DNA from: Glandiceps talaboti
Taxonomy: Eukaryota; Hemichordata; Enteropneusta; Spengelidae
Direction: 5' to 3'
NCBI RefSeq assembly: GCF_964340395.1
Contig: NC_135565.1
Coordinates: 5,642,642-5,706,641, forward strand
DNA: 64,000 bases
Shown here: piece after piece, positions 40,430 through 53,755 of the stretch
How the letters are laid out: the number at the start of each line of letters is the position of its first letter
Numbering within the stretch: the stretch's first letter is position 1
The notes under the pieces: generated by a model
Told to the model about the DNA's origin: nothing
Databases searched by the model: none
The model's input: only the letters and a program-made list of their open reading frames with translations
Made by a program: the position numbers and the translations under genes

Positions 40430-40815
40430 AATGGAGCCTTCAGTAATTACAAGGGGAGGGCGGTGGAATTAGGAGGGGTATATTTTAAGAATTGGGTCTC
40501 AGGGAGGGCCATATTAAAGAAAAACGTAATTATGGGAGGGTCACATTTTGTTGTGACTCATTGTATTATCTGATATTTTATATTTGATTTCTCAAATTAT
40601 TAATGTGGTAGCAACGTTATACCGTAGGACCAAGTCTTTACCACAGATTCTGTTACTTGTGTCTTGGGGGGGGGGGGAGGGGGTGCAAGTTTTAGAGAAA
40701 ACAAATTGAGGAGGGCGGGGGACACTCTTTAAAAACGAAAACGGGGAGGATCACATTTTACTACACAACAGACCGGGCTTATTCCCCCCCCCTGTAATTA
40801 CTAGAAGCTCCCTTA
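40430..40815. mobile_element. MITE-like element with GGAGC..GTAATTAC ends
   Basis: The left end GGAGCCTTCAGTAATTACA is mirrored by TGTAATTACTAGAAGCTCC at the right. The interior is rich in G and C runs. Single ends of the same family are seen at 287-316 and 60748-60775. Confidence 0.6.
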
Positions 40816-41068
40816 ATTTGATAACAAGCGACTGAGTTCGATATAGACACTCTATGTAAATAATGCAGATAGGAAGTATTCATACAGAGACAGACAGACA
40901 GACAGACAGTGCCCTATATACATGCTAATTATATTCCCTGTGACCTCTGGAACTCCTTTGTATGTAGAATGTTACAGTTCCCCTCCCCCACTGGCTCTCT
41001 TACTGGACTGCTACCGACATTGTTGTAGTTACATTACAGCTACATTAATTTAACAAATTATCTATCTA

Positions 41069-41070
<2 letters not shown>

Positions 41071-41149
<79 letters not shown>

Positions 41150-41317
41150 TTGGTAGTACTGGAACTCTTTCTTGGGTGTAACTCGGAGTTTCACGCATAT
41201 TGCGATCATCAGACACTCAGAGTGTTACACCCAAGAAAGAGTTCCAGTACTACCAAAACTATTACGCTCTGCCACTGCGGTATAGAGCACTGTCTTAGCA
41301 GATTGATACTCACCGAG

Positions 41318-41393
<76 letters not shown>
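41071..41393. mobile_element. (TA)n-flanked inverted-repeat element
   Basis: Between two (TA)n tracts, a ~39-bp arm (AGTTTTGGTAGTACTGGAAC...) at 41146-41185 is repeated inverted at 41219-41262. The next ~55 bp up to ACTCACCGAGTTA is found again, inverted, at 63898-63960. Confidence 0.7.
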
Positions 41394-41395
<2 letters not shown>

Positions 41396-43059
41396 ATAAT
41401 AATAGCTTACTATTCTAGTATAATGGTAATATCGATGCATATACCTTCTATGACATCATGATTTGTGTTCTGTCATTCTTAGAGCTGTTTATTGCCTAGT
41501 AGGGGAGTCCTTGTACATTCTTAAAAATGTGTGATACATTACGTCATTGGATCATTTGTAGGTTATATCCTAGTACCAGGTTTTACATGTAGTTCAGTCA
41601 AATGTTTTGTCAAGTGATCATGGTTAAGTACAAAAATCAGTAAGTAAAATACTGTGAGTACCATTTGAAATGCAGAAAAATATACATCCCAAAAACTGAT
41701 ATTCAGGTTGTGCACCTTTAGTGACTCCGGATTCCGGATTCCGGTGTTTCAATGCTACCGACATAGGAAGAATTAGGAAGATGGGCTAGGGAAGGCGGCC
41801 AGAGAAGAAGCGGGTCGGGGGGGGGGTGAATTTCTCGTACTCCAATGTAGGTGTAATGGTATGGCAAAGTATTGACGTAAACACAACTAACTTGCATTTG
41901 ATCGATTAGTACCTGCAGACATATCCAACCTTTTGACCATATCACCAAACCCGCTCTCTCCGCTCTATATGAGGGCTGCTAGATTAGCTAATACACTTGT
42001 CTGTGGTAAATACACAAGCTGCTCCACACACCTGTTTTGCCAAGTTTATTGAGTCACTTCAAGACTCGTGCTTAAAAGCGAAAATAAAGCTGATAATTTC
42101 ATTTTAAATGCGGAATTGTCAACTTTTTATCTGTAGTTAGTGATAGTTGTTATACTTTGTTTCAGTGTCTTTTTTTGCGTGTTATTTAATTGGATTGGTT
42201 TAAATTTGTCTGACTGTTTATCGTTTCTTTTTTATCCCTTTAGCATTGTGCAGCGCCTCTGAGCAATTTAACTTGATATTTTGGTGCTTTATCATTTTGT
42301 CATTATTAAACGCAATATACCTATGAAGTTGAGACCAGTTGTACGGTTAGAACAACCTAGCTAGGTAGCCAGTTACTATGGAAACCGATCGAATAAACAA
42401 ACAAAGGGGAGTTTGTACTAAGTACACCGACAATCTGAAGACCGCTCAATGACACAGGCCTAGGTAAACACTGTAAAGATACATATTTCAGTGACTCAGC
42501 CACAACCATGGACGTATCAGGAGACAATACATCCATGCTGCAATGAACACATTTTTGGAAAATGTTTCGATTGATATAATAACTTAGTTACTAATGATAC
42601 ACCCTAAACATTATTGTAACATTTAATTTGTAGCAGAGATTATTTGCACTGGTGCGCGCGCATACTAGCGGTATTTTCACTTCAGTGCAATACCGAAAAT
42701 ATTATTGCATGTCTGCATGCAAATGATAATATGCAAATGAGAGCACGATCGTTCGCTACACATCAAATAGCGTGATTGATTGTGTACGATTTTTATGATT
42801 TCTATGGAAAGTTGCCAGATAGATAGACATATATGTAATAATAACACGACCCCATGCCACGGGAGTTTCAGTGTGGGTAGTACTCGGTATGTGCACTCGT
42901 GCTTGCAGTGTTTTCTGCTGCACTTTCACGAGGGTAGCGAGTGAAAATACTGGAGCAGGGAACACTGTAAGTACTCGTGCAAATACCCCGAGTTCGCAAC
43001 AGGCAGGCACCCAGTCAGAAATCCACGCACGCATGCAACGCGCGCACCCACGAACGCAC

Positions 43060-43119
43060 ATACATACATACATACATACATACATACATACATACATACA
43101 TACATACATACATACATAC
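43060..43119. repeat. (CATA)n microsatellite
   Basis: Tetranucleotide repeat. Confidence 0.95.
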
Positions 43120-43224
43120 AGTGTACAGTACATTTGAATCTTTGCAGAGAATATACTATTGAAAGTCAATAGAAGTCATTCTTGTCTACCAGGAAGTCGT
43201 AATATGCCTTACTTACTGGTGAGA

Positions 43225-43345
43225 TGCAAAGATTGTATGCTCAAATGGTCTTTGTGCCTGTATTGGTCTATACCAGGGTTAGTAATTGTTAAGCGCTTTG
43301 AAAACTGCGTGGGAAAATGCTATGTAAAAATTCACATTTATTATC
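43225..43345. mobile_element. Truncated SINE tail
   Basis: Shares GTTAAGCGCTTTGA..GTGGGAAAATGCTAT with the 3' part of the SINE at 50838-51190. Confidence 0.5.
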
Positions 43346-43728
43346 GTGACGTTTTGAAAAGTTTCACTGTGCAAATTTACAGGCAAGTCAATCACAGAAG
43401 TGTTTGTTTACCAAATGGGACGCCGGCCTGTAACCTGTCGCATGTGCACCTCGGTTTATTTTCATAAACATTGAAATTATGTCCAAAAAAACCCCGTATC
43501 ATTTGATCTCTTGATGGATTAGGAGTTCACTTGGACGTCGTTAGTCACGCACACTGGTCCTTGAATACGTAATGTAAACTACCGTAAGTCTGACAAACAC
43601 CTACCATTTCAGCGGAATTGAGAGACACATGTGTAGCCAATAAACGAAATCCCCGAGTATGAAAGACACGAAAAGCGGTGGATTCTATACATTCATCTAT
43701 TAAAACGTGTATAAGATCGATTTATACG

Positions 43729-43729
<1 letters not shown>

Positions 43730-43772
<43 letters not shown>

Positions 43773-43815
43773 ATTATTACTATTATTATTGTTGTTGTTG
43801 TTGTTGTTGTTGTTA
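43730..43815. repeat. (GTT)n microsatellite
   Basis: Trinucleotide repeat with an ATT interruption. Confidence 0.95.
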
Positions 43816-43881
43816 CTGCTTGTAGTATCCTACTTACTGAAAATACTGAATAATATTTATTAATTTTTATGCTTTTTGCAG

Positions 43882-44023
43882 AACTAGTATTCACAGTGAG
43901 TCAATGACATTTACATGTAATATACTTACAATACTTATGACCACCGTCAGCTGTGTTCACGATCCAGAAGACGACTTCAATACTATACCCAGGGACTCTG
44001 TTGAATACGTGACCATCGAATGA
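43882..44023 (+). CDS. Possible isolated terminal exon
   Basis: After a good acceptor (polypyrimidine GCTTTTTGCAG) one frame stays open for 46 codons and ends in TGA: TSIHSESMTFTCNILTILMT, then HDPEDDFNTIPRDSVEYVTIE. The acidic tail looks coding-like, but I see no matching upstream exon between 38 and 43.8 kb. It may be chance. Confidence 0.2.
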
Positions 44024-44670
44024 ATGCGTCGATATTTGTCTGGAACTTGTGTACATTTTTCTTCATTTTTGTTTTATAATAGAAAGTCGCTTATGTTTTA
44101 TGACAGATAAGTCTTAAGATATGGCTTTATTATTTACTGCAACATAAGCCCCAGAACTCTCTACAGTAATAAACTGATTTGTAGTATACTAGTCTACTGC
44201 ATTTAGATTAGGAAATCTTTCACTGTATTTATTTTTACTCGCAGTGATTGACCAACTCGAAGGGTACAGTGGAATTGAGTCACACCATTTTCACCTTCAT
44301 ACAATAGTTCAGGATGTTCTCATTTCCTTTTCACAAATCTTTATTTCTTTATACCTAAATGCCAAGCTATTGAAATTCAGTTTACTGCTGTGCAAAGCTG
44401 TTTTTATAGCAAGGCAGGTCATTCACGATCAGCCAGAGGTCAAGGTCAACTGTTGTCAGAAGATTTATTGCATGATTCGGTGCAGTGCATGTATCCTCAA
44501 TAAATTAAGACTGCATTACTTTATATCAGTATTTACTATGTACATTGTAACCAGTATCATGGGAAATAATTTTCTCGTTCCAGCTCGCACATGTTTAATT
44601 TTGTGTTTATCATTGTACAATTGGTCCAGTACAAAGGCTATCCATGGCTTCTATTCTCTTTGTCACTGCC

Positions 44671-45110
<440 letters not shown>

Positions 45111-45924
45111 TCCCCCTCCCCATCAAAGCCATAGATAGTTTCTAGACTGCATATTGTAAAACGTTATAAAGAAAGCTTGTGCTAATTTAACTTTTCTTCA
45201 ACATCTTCTGCACGCTGCTCTTTTAGTAAAACCATGTCAGTTTTTGTTTTCAACCGGGACAAAACACCGTCTCTATTCGGTCAAATGACTTTTATCCTTT
45301 CTCTTTGTTGACTTGCATGCCGCCTGGCTACCCGGCCTGGCTATTCAGTGTCAGGAAACAAATACATGTAGCTTGAAAGATATAGATAGATTCAGACGTC
45401 CCTTCTGCTTATATAATGCGAGTTATCGTTACATGAGTTAAGCGGACCGACGACTGGACTTCACTGAGACTACGGAAAGCCGGCGGCTCACTCAGATCAA
45501 CTTCCGTGGATCGTCAGACAAGGTGACCCTTACGCTTCCCAGGCCTTCAAACAGCATAATTATTACACATCACGCTAACCTTGCGACTATGTGATGTCCC
45601 CTTTACGGTGACATGTATGTATGATGTCCCCTTTAGTGACGACTGATATGTATGTACCAGTATATTTTGTTCAAAAATTTGCCCCCCCCCACCCCCTTCC
45701 GGACCAGTGACTCCAACTCTAGTGGTCCTTGGTACGGTTTTGTTAGATTTGAATTTCCTGAAGTATTTAATGATACTTTGCCTGATTTTGTTATCCTAAT
45801 TTTTATAATTCATTTTCTCCTTTATTGTTAAATGATAATTTGATATTTTTTTAGTAACAGAATACAAATTCACGTACATGCGTCGTTAGCTATATATTGT
45901 GAATTGCTTTCAGTCCAGAACTAT

Positions 45925-46130
45925 GCGTAGAACATAGCAGTCAGTTGTCACCTGGTTTGAATACCATTTTCACCAGACGGACAAGTCAATTTTTTTAAAA
46001 CGGAAGAAAATCGGTGGTGCTCACGGGTAGAGCTACTGGCGTTGGTGACCCCCGTGACAATACACTTTGGAAGCACCCTCAAATAAAGTCTGATAAGGGA
46101 CCTGGTATTAATTATAATCAGGGTCATGGA
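45925..46130. repeat. Dispersed ~200-bp repeat, copy A
   Basis: Aligns with 50575-50790 in the same orientation (ACTATGCGTAGAAC..CAGTTGTCACCTGGT..AATACACTTT..TATTAATTATAATC). Confidence 0.7.
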
Positions 46131-46323
46131 AGGGTATAAAAACTCGGGCACAGGTGATCTCGAGTCAGTTGGGAGCAGGACATTCTCTCCACTGGTATCA
46201 TCGGAGATTAAAAGGTACGGGTTATTAGTATTTTTAATATGTGCATGTAATACACTGTTAGCTATAGAGGCCTTGGTGTTTTAACATCTTCTGTTTTGTT
46301 TAAAGGTTTCGATTGCATAACTG

Positions 46324-46531
<208 letters not shown>

Positions 46532-48551
46532 GACGTCGCATCCTATGTCAGCATGCCCTTTGAAGTGTACATCCAGTAAGATCGGTACCGATTACTTTTA
46601 CAAACTATAAGTATATGAAACGTTACGATGAAGCGTGGCAGTGCAAAATTAACTCGGACACGATGTTTGTTTTGCTGTCTCACTTAATGTCGTGTCATTT
46701 ATAACATTGTACAACAGGCATTTAACCTTTGAGTCACCACTTTTGAACTAACTTGTCAAAAATATGGCGACATTTCGACGTTCATTCAGACTGTGTCTCT
46801 ATAATAAAGGTGGTTTATGGGGTAATTACATCATGGCATAGAGGTGAAATATATCAAAATGCACTCTTTGAGTACGTGTTGATTAAACTTTAATATTTTA
46901 ATCTGGAGGTATCACTATAATGTTCGGCCACGGATTACAACACTGCGGGGTTTGAAGTAGATTGTACGATACGTCATGTTGTTCATATCAGGGCTTCTTA
47001 CCTGAGTGTTGGCTGATAGCGTGGCATGAATGTCGTGTGGTACAGACTAGGCTGCTACCTACAGACGAATTACGCTGCTACGTGTTTGGATCATAAACAC
47101 TTATGTTCATGTTTTGCCTTGTTTACGTGGAGATTTTCTCCAAGGACGACGTTTAGTAAAAGAGACACATACTAATATTTACATACAATTGGTGTCTATC
47201 ATCAGCTGAATGATATGGCTTCTTCGTAACTACGAGTACGTACCCGTTGGATACACTGACATGTGAGGCATTCTGAATGCAAATGCGACCTTTTGCTGAA
47301 ACCCCTTCACTTCGCTGAAATGTTAAACTCATATTCAATGCTGTTCTATGCAAATTTACCCTTTATGAACATATCTTTGTCATCGCTTCTTTGCAAGCAT
47401 TAAGTATGTTATCCAACAACACCAAAATATGCAAATGTAACCTTTACAGGAATGGCTTAGGATTAAGACATATACATATATACTGTGTCTTGCCACAGAA
47501 CAAACTACAAAATTACGTACATACCAATTCAACAACACAATTAAAACAGCAATACATTTATTGGAAGACAGTATTTTATCATAACACATGGCCAAATTGA
47601 AAGGGTTTCATGTTTCCGATTTCATATGCCCTTCAAAAATAATCAATAGTATAATATTAATAATCATTATGATGTTTGATTTATGTATGTTCTCCCCTTT
47701 TGGTGTGTGGGTTCAGTTATTATTACCACCAATGAGCGTAGACCAGCAGTCGTCTTATTTTACCATGTCACGGCGTGATTTTGATTTGATTCGATTTTCC
47801 ACTCGCCAAGCCCTATTATCAAAGTGTGTGTACATTGCCATGGGTACAATTGTTGGTTAAATCATGAGTTCGACCATTGTCATGTTGTCAATTATTAGCA
47901 CGTGTACGAACGGGAACTTTTAAAACGAGAATACCTTCACCGTCGACTTCTTGTTATTAAGATAGGAAATAAATGAAATCATTCTTAGTTTTCATTATAG
48001 TTTTGTGTCCATATTGATTTTTAAAAAATAATTTTGAGGTCTGGATTTAAAAAAAAAATTTAGTGTTAATTCCATAGTCATCATTTTCGAGATTTTTTTT
48101 CAACAAAGACACAGTTTTAATAGGGTCGAGAGAGAAAAAGTGTATTGTGGAATAATCAGAACCTTATATATATTATTTGACCTCATATTAGATAATAGTA
48201 GCTGGTCACATGAAGCGGTTGGTGTAGGGAATGATTATTTGTTTCAAAGTTTGGCTTTGGCTGTATTTTTCGAGCTCAGCGTTAGAAAGCAATCTATGAA
48301 CCCCCAGTAATGTTTGGCAGTAAGGCAGAGACAAGACAACAACAATCTCACCCCACAGAGAAAACAGCATCCCTCTCAGATAGGGGGAAAAGATGTGCGT
48401 TTTTTTACCCATCCCTTTCCCACAATAGAAATTATAAATAGCAACCCATATCCCGGTATATGGTGAAAGCAATAACAACCCTTTCCCAGCAGAGAAAACA
48501 ACAACATACACCCCATACCAACCCACCAACAAACAAACAAATAAAACGACC

Positions 48552-48552
<1 letters not shown>

Positions 48553-48606
<54 letters not shown>
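48553..48606. repeat. (GACA)n microsatellite
   Basis: Tetranucleotide repeat. Confidence 0.95.
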
Positions 48607-48607
<1 letters not shown>

Positions 48608-48709
48608 TACAAACAAATCAACATCCACTCCATCCCATCAAACATAAAAATCAACATCCATCCCATTACATCCACGCAAATAAAGAGTCCAATAATACCC
48701 ATCCCATCC

Positions 48710-49010
48710 TAGTCTCGCTGGCAGACTCGTGGTTATCATCCCTAATCGATATCTTTGTATGTATGCCGAGCGGCTTAGCCGTGAGAAGAGATCTAGAGCG
48801 ACTTGCCCCGACAACTCCCTCTCTTCTCGCGGCTAAGCCGCTCGACATACATACAAACATTAATGGGTACAATAGTCACGAGTCTGGTAGTCTCGCTGCC
48901 AGACCCGTGACTATCATCCCTAATCTTTTTATGTATGTCGTGTGGCTTAGCCGCGAGAAGAGTCAAGTCCCTCTCTTCTAGCGAGACTACGAGTCTGGCA
49001 GCGAGACTAA
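48710..49010. mobile_element. MITE family with AGTCTCGCTGGCAGACTC ends, nested copies
   Basis: Repeated and inverted segments (GAGCGGCTTAGCCGTGAGAAG and its complement; AGTCTGG..TCTCGCTGCCAGAC; ACTATCATCCCTAAT) show one copy inserted in or joined to another. The family recurs at 56435-56712. Confidence 0.65.
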
Positions 49011-49605
49011 TCCCATTCCAGCAAACCCCCAAAACAATACCCACCATGCCATATGTACACTCCAGTACATACATAAACAAAAGGACATCACATAGAAAGA
49101 GTATCACCCTCGCTATCCCATGCCAGTAAACAGAGAAAATAACACCAGACTGGAATATCAACAAAAAGAAAAAATAATAACACCAATAACCTAGCAAAAA
49201 TATAACAACATGTAACAAAAATTTATTTAGAAAGTCCGTGAAATTCTTCAACAGTTTATTAAGACTACATTTAACCATGTTTAACACGTGACAAGCCATC
49301 GTCCCAACCTGTATGTAAGACTTCTTTAACAGTAAATGCAAGAATAATTTATTCTCAAAGAATGTCGATCGGAACAGATACGTAGACGAATTCAAGAGTA
49401 TGGGTATATACAGCAGTGGAAACTAATCTGTCAGCTAACTAATATAGGCACACACTAAAAGTCCTGTTGTTATAAGCTATGGACACTTAGATTTCCATCA
49501 TTTTGCAGCATACATACATTCTTGGGGCTTCTGATCCAGTGTTTTCAATGTCTTGATTACAGGGTGATCATTATATCTCGGCGCACAACAAAGACATGCT
49601 ATGAC

Positions 49606-49642
49606 CTTGGAGTAATTATACTGTCAGTATAATTACTCCAAG
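49606..49642. repeat. Perfect palindrome flanked by direct repeats
   Basis: Arms of 18 bp (CTTGGAGTAATTATACTG) lie around one central T. GCTATGACC flanks it on both sides as a 9-bp direct repeat overlapping the arm ends. Confidence 0.95.
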
Positions 49643-49969
49643 CTATGACCTACTTGTGGAATTTAGCACACTGTGATCGAACAACTCATACGGTTTAGTC
49701 TATGTGTCTATATCAAGGTACTACGCTGAAAACCCAGGTTCCGCAGTAGGGCATAAACCTCAAACATGTGCATTGATATTAACTGTAGACGTGTTGGAGT
49801 AACTGGCCTGACTAAAAATACATTTTATCAGCGGAAGTCTCATTAGCAAGTTAAACTTTAGTTATGAAAGCAGTTAATTAGTCTACCCATTGAAAGAATT
49901 GGTGCTAGCATGATCCATACCCACACATAAGATAACAGTAATAACTGTTGACATCAGACCGTGGACGAA

Positions 49970-50285
49970 CGGAACCTGTTACAAAACAGGGAAAGTAAAC
50001 AACTGAATTGGATTAAAAACACTTGGCTCAGCATGTTGGAACAGTAGAGACATGTATTACATGACATGGTTTGATAAGAGCAGTTTTATGGCCTCTTTAT
50101 GTGTACATGAAGTGCCAGGGCCGAAACTGGACATTTGTCTGTGACTGAACAATTACACAAAGCCATAAAACTGTTCTTATCAAATGATGGAATGTAAACA
50201 AGTCTCTGTACTTCCAACATGTTGTGCCAAGTGTTATATAATTCATTTGTTTAGTTTCCCTGCTTGTATCAGGTTCCGTTTGTCC
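49970..50285. mobile_element. Long-TIR fold-back element, copy A
   Basis: The left arm (GGAACCTGTTACAAAACAGG..ATGTTGGAACAGTAGAGAC) is mirrored by the right arm (GTCTCTGTACTTCCAACATG..CAGGTTCC). There is no ORF inside. A diverged copy lies at 56785-57075. Confidence 0.7.
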
Positions 50286-50574
50286 ACAGTCTGGTGTCGG
50301 CTGTTGTAATAGGCAATTTATAAAACAACTTGTGTGTTTCTGATAACCACCCAACCGACCCTAGTTTAAGTCGACAACCCTAAACATTTCATGCACCTCT
50401 GCTTCCTTTCCCAGGTGCTGCCTGTACATATTTCATCAAAGGAATATTCTGATCAATATTTCGTTTGTTTTTGGGTCTCGAAAAAGAGTTTTCAAAAATA
50501 AACACAAGTAGAAAAGTAAAGATCAAATCCAATCCAATCAAATCAAATCCCGACCTACCTACCGATCTCGTAAT

Positions 50575-50790
50575 CACTATGCGTAGAACCTAACATTCAG
50601 TTGTCACCTGGTGTGAATACCATTTTGATCAGACGGACTCGTCAATTTTTAAAAACGGAAAATTATATATCGGTGGTGCTCACAGGTAGAGCTATTGGAA
50701 TTGGTCACCCTCGTGTTCCCTCTAACAATACACTTTAGGAGTACCCTCAAATAATGTCCGTTAAGAAACCTGTTATTAATTATAATCGAG
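50575..50790. repeat. Dispersed ~200-bp repeat, copy B
   Basis: Same family as 45925-46130, at roughly 80-85% identity by eye. Confidence 0.7.
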
Positions 50791-50837
50791 GTAATTTTAC
50801 CAGAAAATGAGAACATAACATAACATATTATTGTGAA

Positions 50838-51190
50838 GTTATAATGGGCGAATGGTTAGAATCATGGCCTACTTGGAATCTGCAGGTTGCAAGTACGAAC
50901 CCCATCGCTACCGTTTGTTTTTGAGTGGCTAAAGTCCTTGAACCACGCCTGTGCCTCAGTCCACCCAGCTGTGGAATTGGAGATCTGGTAGGATAGAGAT
51001 TGCAATGTTAATGATTTAATCCTATGCACTTGCATAAAGGCTACAATGGATTGTATGCTCCCCAGGGAGTTGATGAAGTGCAAAGGGCCGTTTTGCCGAT
51101 ATAGATCCGAGCCAGGTGTAATAATTGTAAAGCGCTTTGAGCACAGAGTGGGAAAGTGCTATTAATATAAAAAAAACTAACATTGTCATT
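50838..51190 (+). mobile_element. tRNA-derived SINE
   Basis: The head has a tRNA-like A-box region (GGGCGAATGGTTAGAATCATGG) and a B-box-like segment (GCAAGTACGAACCCC). A ~200-bp body follows, then a tail GTAAAGCGCTTTGAGCAC..GGGAAAGTGCTAT ending in an ATTATT-type repeat. The tail recurs at 43225-43345. Confidence 0.7.
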
Positions 51191-51544
51191 ATTTTTATTA
51201 TCATATTATTAAAACAATTAAATGCATAAAACAGCTACAATAAATGATAGTATGTTTCTCGTGAAGACCAAGTAGTCCATTTGGCCCTCACTAATCTAGC
51301 CCTTGATTCTGACTAATAAATGAAATGATAAATATACACTAACAGCGTACAAATATCAAATGAGATCAGATTAATTAATTACACAATTAATTGTGTAATG
51401 AAAAAAAAAACAGAAAGAAAAAAAACAGAAAAGAAATCAGAAAACAGTATTAACCAAAGAATAGAAATTAGTTTTTACTAAGATTTAAACTAAGTGAGTG
51501 TAAGGGAGCAAACTTTAGACACCTGTGGATCATATTTGATCATC

Positions 51545-51870
51545 TTTATAAACCACGTTCAAAGCCTCTTTTACGGCATCATCCAAAAGGTCGTTATTTC
51601 ACAGTGTCGCGGAAGAAATAACAGCTCTGGTTTGCGAGAATACAATTGGAGGCGGGCTTGTCGTTGATTGGTAAAGATTTAGTATGTCAGCCATTTAGTT
51701 TTGATCCAAACTGGATATACGCATTTCATAAGGTGGACAATGTATCTATGATTGAGCTCAACTGAGTGAGTGGGGAGTTGTTCTCATTCAATGTGATGAG
51801 AAGATCTCTCAGCGGAGCGTTTTGGATGGTGCCGTAAAAGAGACTGTGGTTTACGACGATGGTCAAATGT
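51545..51870. mobile_element. Fold-back repeat
   Basis: CCTCTTTTACGGCATCATCCAAAA is mirrored by TTTTGGATGGTGCCGTAAAAGAG. A related single stretch (CCTCTTTACGGCACCGTCCAAAA) is at ~38949-38971. Confidence 0.55.
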
Positions 51871-52186
51871 GGGTTCTTGAATAATTTGTCTGATAACGTC
51901 AAATGTAGTGATTTTTCGTTCCAAAAATGTTCAACAATGGAAGTATCATCCATTGGCATAATTTCAAAGGTGACCGAGTGTGTCCAAACAAGGAATCGCC
52001 TTGTAAAGTAAACATATATGCTGGTTACAGCCGGTTACAGCCGGATGTTCTAATTATATGTACTAATTAGCATAACATGGTACCATGTACCATGTCATAT
52101 TTATGACCACGTGACACGACTACATAAATTATAAATTGACCTTTCATTGCATCAATCACATATATGTACTCATACTATTATTACTA

Positions 52187-52337
52187 ATACTTAGAAAGTC
52201 TTGCTGCTCGACGTTCGGGCTTTCTTCTGATACGATAAGCGAACGAAGTTCGCAGTGATGGCTTGCGGTGGCGATGATTGGTCGTGTGTTTTATATCGGA
52301 AGAACATCTGAGGTCTAGCAGCTAGACTAATACTTAG
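52187..52337. mobile_element. Small MITE, copy A
   Basis: Ends AGTCTTGCTGCTCGACGTTCG and GGTCTAGCAGCTAGACTA form terminal inverted repeats. ATACTTAG flanks both sides. Same family as 55574-55726. Confidence 0.7.
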
Positions 52338-52436
52338 GCTGCGTTCAAAATTTATGGCAGGGGTGGCCAGGGCCGGGGGCCTGGGGGGGGGGGGGATTGG
52401 AAGGTGGCGGGGGGGGGGGCTTGAAAATTCTGATGG

Positions 52437-52453
52437 TCATGTATGTATGTATG

Positions 52454-52483
<30 letters not shown>
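52437..52483. repeat. (TGTA)n microsatellite
   Basis: Tetranucleotide repeat following two G runs. Confidence 0.95.
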
Positions 52484-52484
<1 letters not shown>

Positions 52485-53496
52485 GCTAACATGGCGCACG
52501 ACCCACATGATAGTTTATACCTACCAAAGGTTTGCATTCATTAGTTACAACATTTGTATTGTGGCTTTTTAAGGGAATGGAGTGGATGTATGGAAATCTC
52601 GCAATGATGTCATGGTTATTTTTTTATTACTGCTGGAAATCATACAATGGAAATATCATTCTATAGTATATTAATTATTCATAATTATTCATAGTTTACA
52701 TCATCGCTGTCAATATTGCTAGATTGTCATGTAAACCATGTTTTTATATATTAAAAAATCTCACATAATAACGGGTTTTATACTTTATTTAGTGCTTCTG
52801 AGTTTTATTACATTGTACACACGTCAACCTATGGTTTTGTTTCAAATGTGAAATATTGTATTGAAATAAAAAGTTTCTAGTCATCTTGATTCGTTATATC
52901 AATCTTTCAATGTTTTAAATTAATGAAGATCAAAGATATAGTAAAAGTTGAAAATCTAGATTAATCGCCATGTCCTTATGGAAAATAAAAATAAGATAAA
53001 GAGTTGCTTACATACGACACTTTGTATTACTCTTTATCAATAAATATGATATATATAATATAGTGCCAGTAGGAATAGGATACCAAATGGCTTCCGTATA
53101 TCGCAATGTTTGAAGGTGTTATCGATATCACTTCCTCTGGTATCATTTTTCAAGCGGGTTTCCTGTGGTTATTTTAGGATACATTATTATAACAAAAATG
53201 ATATGCGGGTTGTACAGGTTACGGGTGTCATAACCATACACTGTTGTGCCGCAAATAGAAAATGATACAGGTATCTAGAGTGACTGAATGTGCATGCAGG
53301 GGATTTCAGGGGCACACACGTTCATATATACTTTTGGGGGCGTAATTTTTGCTGTATATTCAAAAGGTACTCACAGTATTCTACGCCGTATCGAAGCATA
53401 CTTCACCATCACTTGTAATTGACTGAATTCAAACCTGGTATTAGGATATAACTTATAAACGATAAGATGACGTAATTTATTATACGTATTTAGTCA

Positions 53497-53498
53497 TT

Positions 53499-53549
<51 letters not shown>

Positions 53550-53551
53550 TT
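53497..53551. repeat. (ATTT)n microsatellite
   Basis: Tetranucleotide repeat. Confidence 0.95.
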
Positions 53552-53680
53552 GAAGTATCACTTTTGTATCAGGGGCTCACCGGCAATGAATGTTAGGAGC
53601 AGCACTAACACAAAATTAAAATACATACACTACTAAAAAATTGGAGAAGATATGACTAGTATAATCACATACAGAAACAA

Positions 53681-53755
53681 AACAACACAACACAACACAA
53701 CACAACACAACACAACACAACACAACACAACACAACACAACACAACACAACACAA
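53681..53755. repeat. (ACAAC)n microsatellite
   Basis: Pentanucleotide repeat of ~15 copies. Confidence 0.95.

Larger units (their letters stand above)
37835..43880. other. Intergenic region after the TGF-beta-like gene
   Basis: No supported gene beyond the LINE remnant. It holds a (TTAA)n run (40165-40204), a perfect hairpin, a fold-back element (40430-40815), a (TA)n-flanked element (41071-41393), a truncated SINE tail and simple repeats. Confidence 0.5.

Noticed and set aside
51726-51959. 77-aa minus-strand ORF (LHLTLSDKLFKNPHLTIVVNHS)
   Set aside because: Coincides with one arm of a fold-back repeat; composition is explained by the element.
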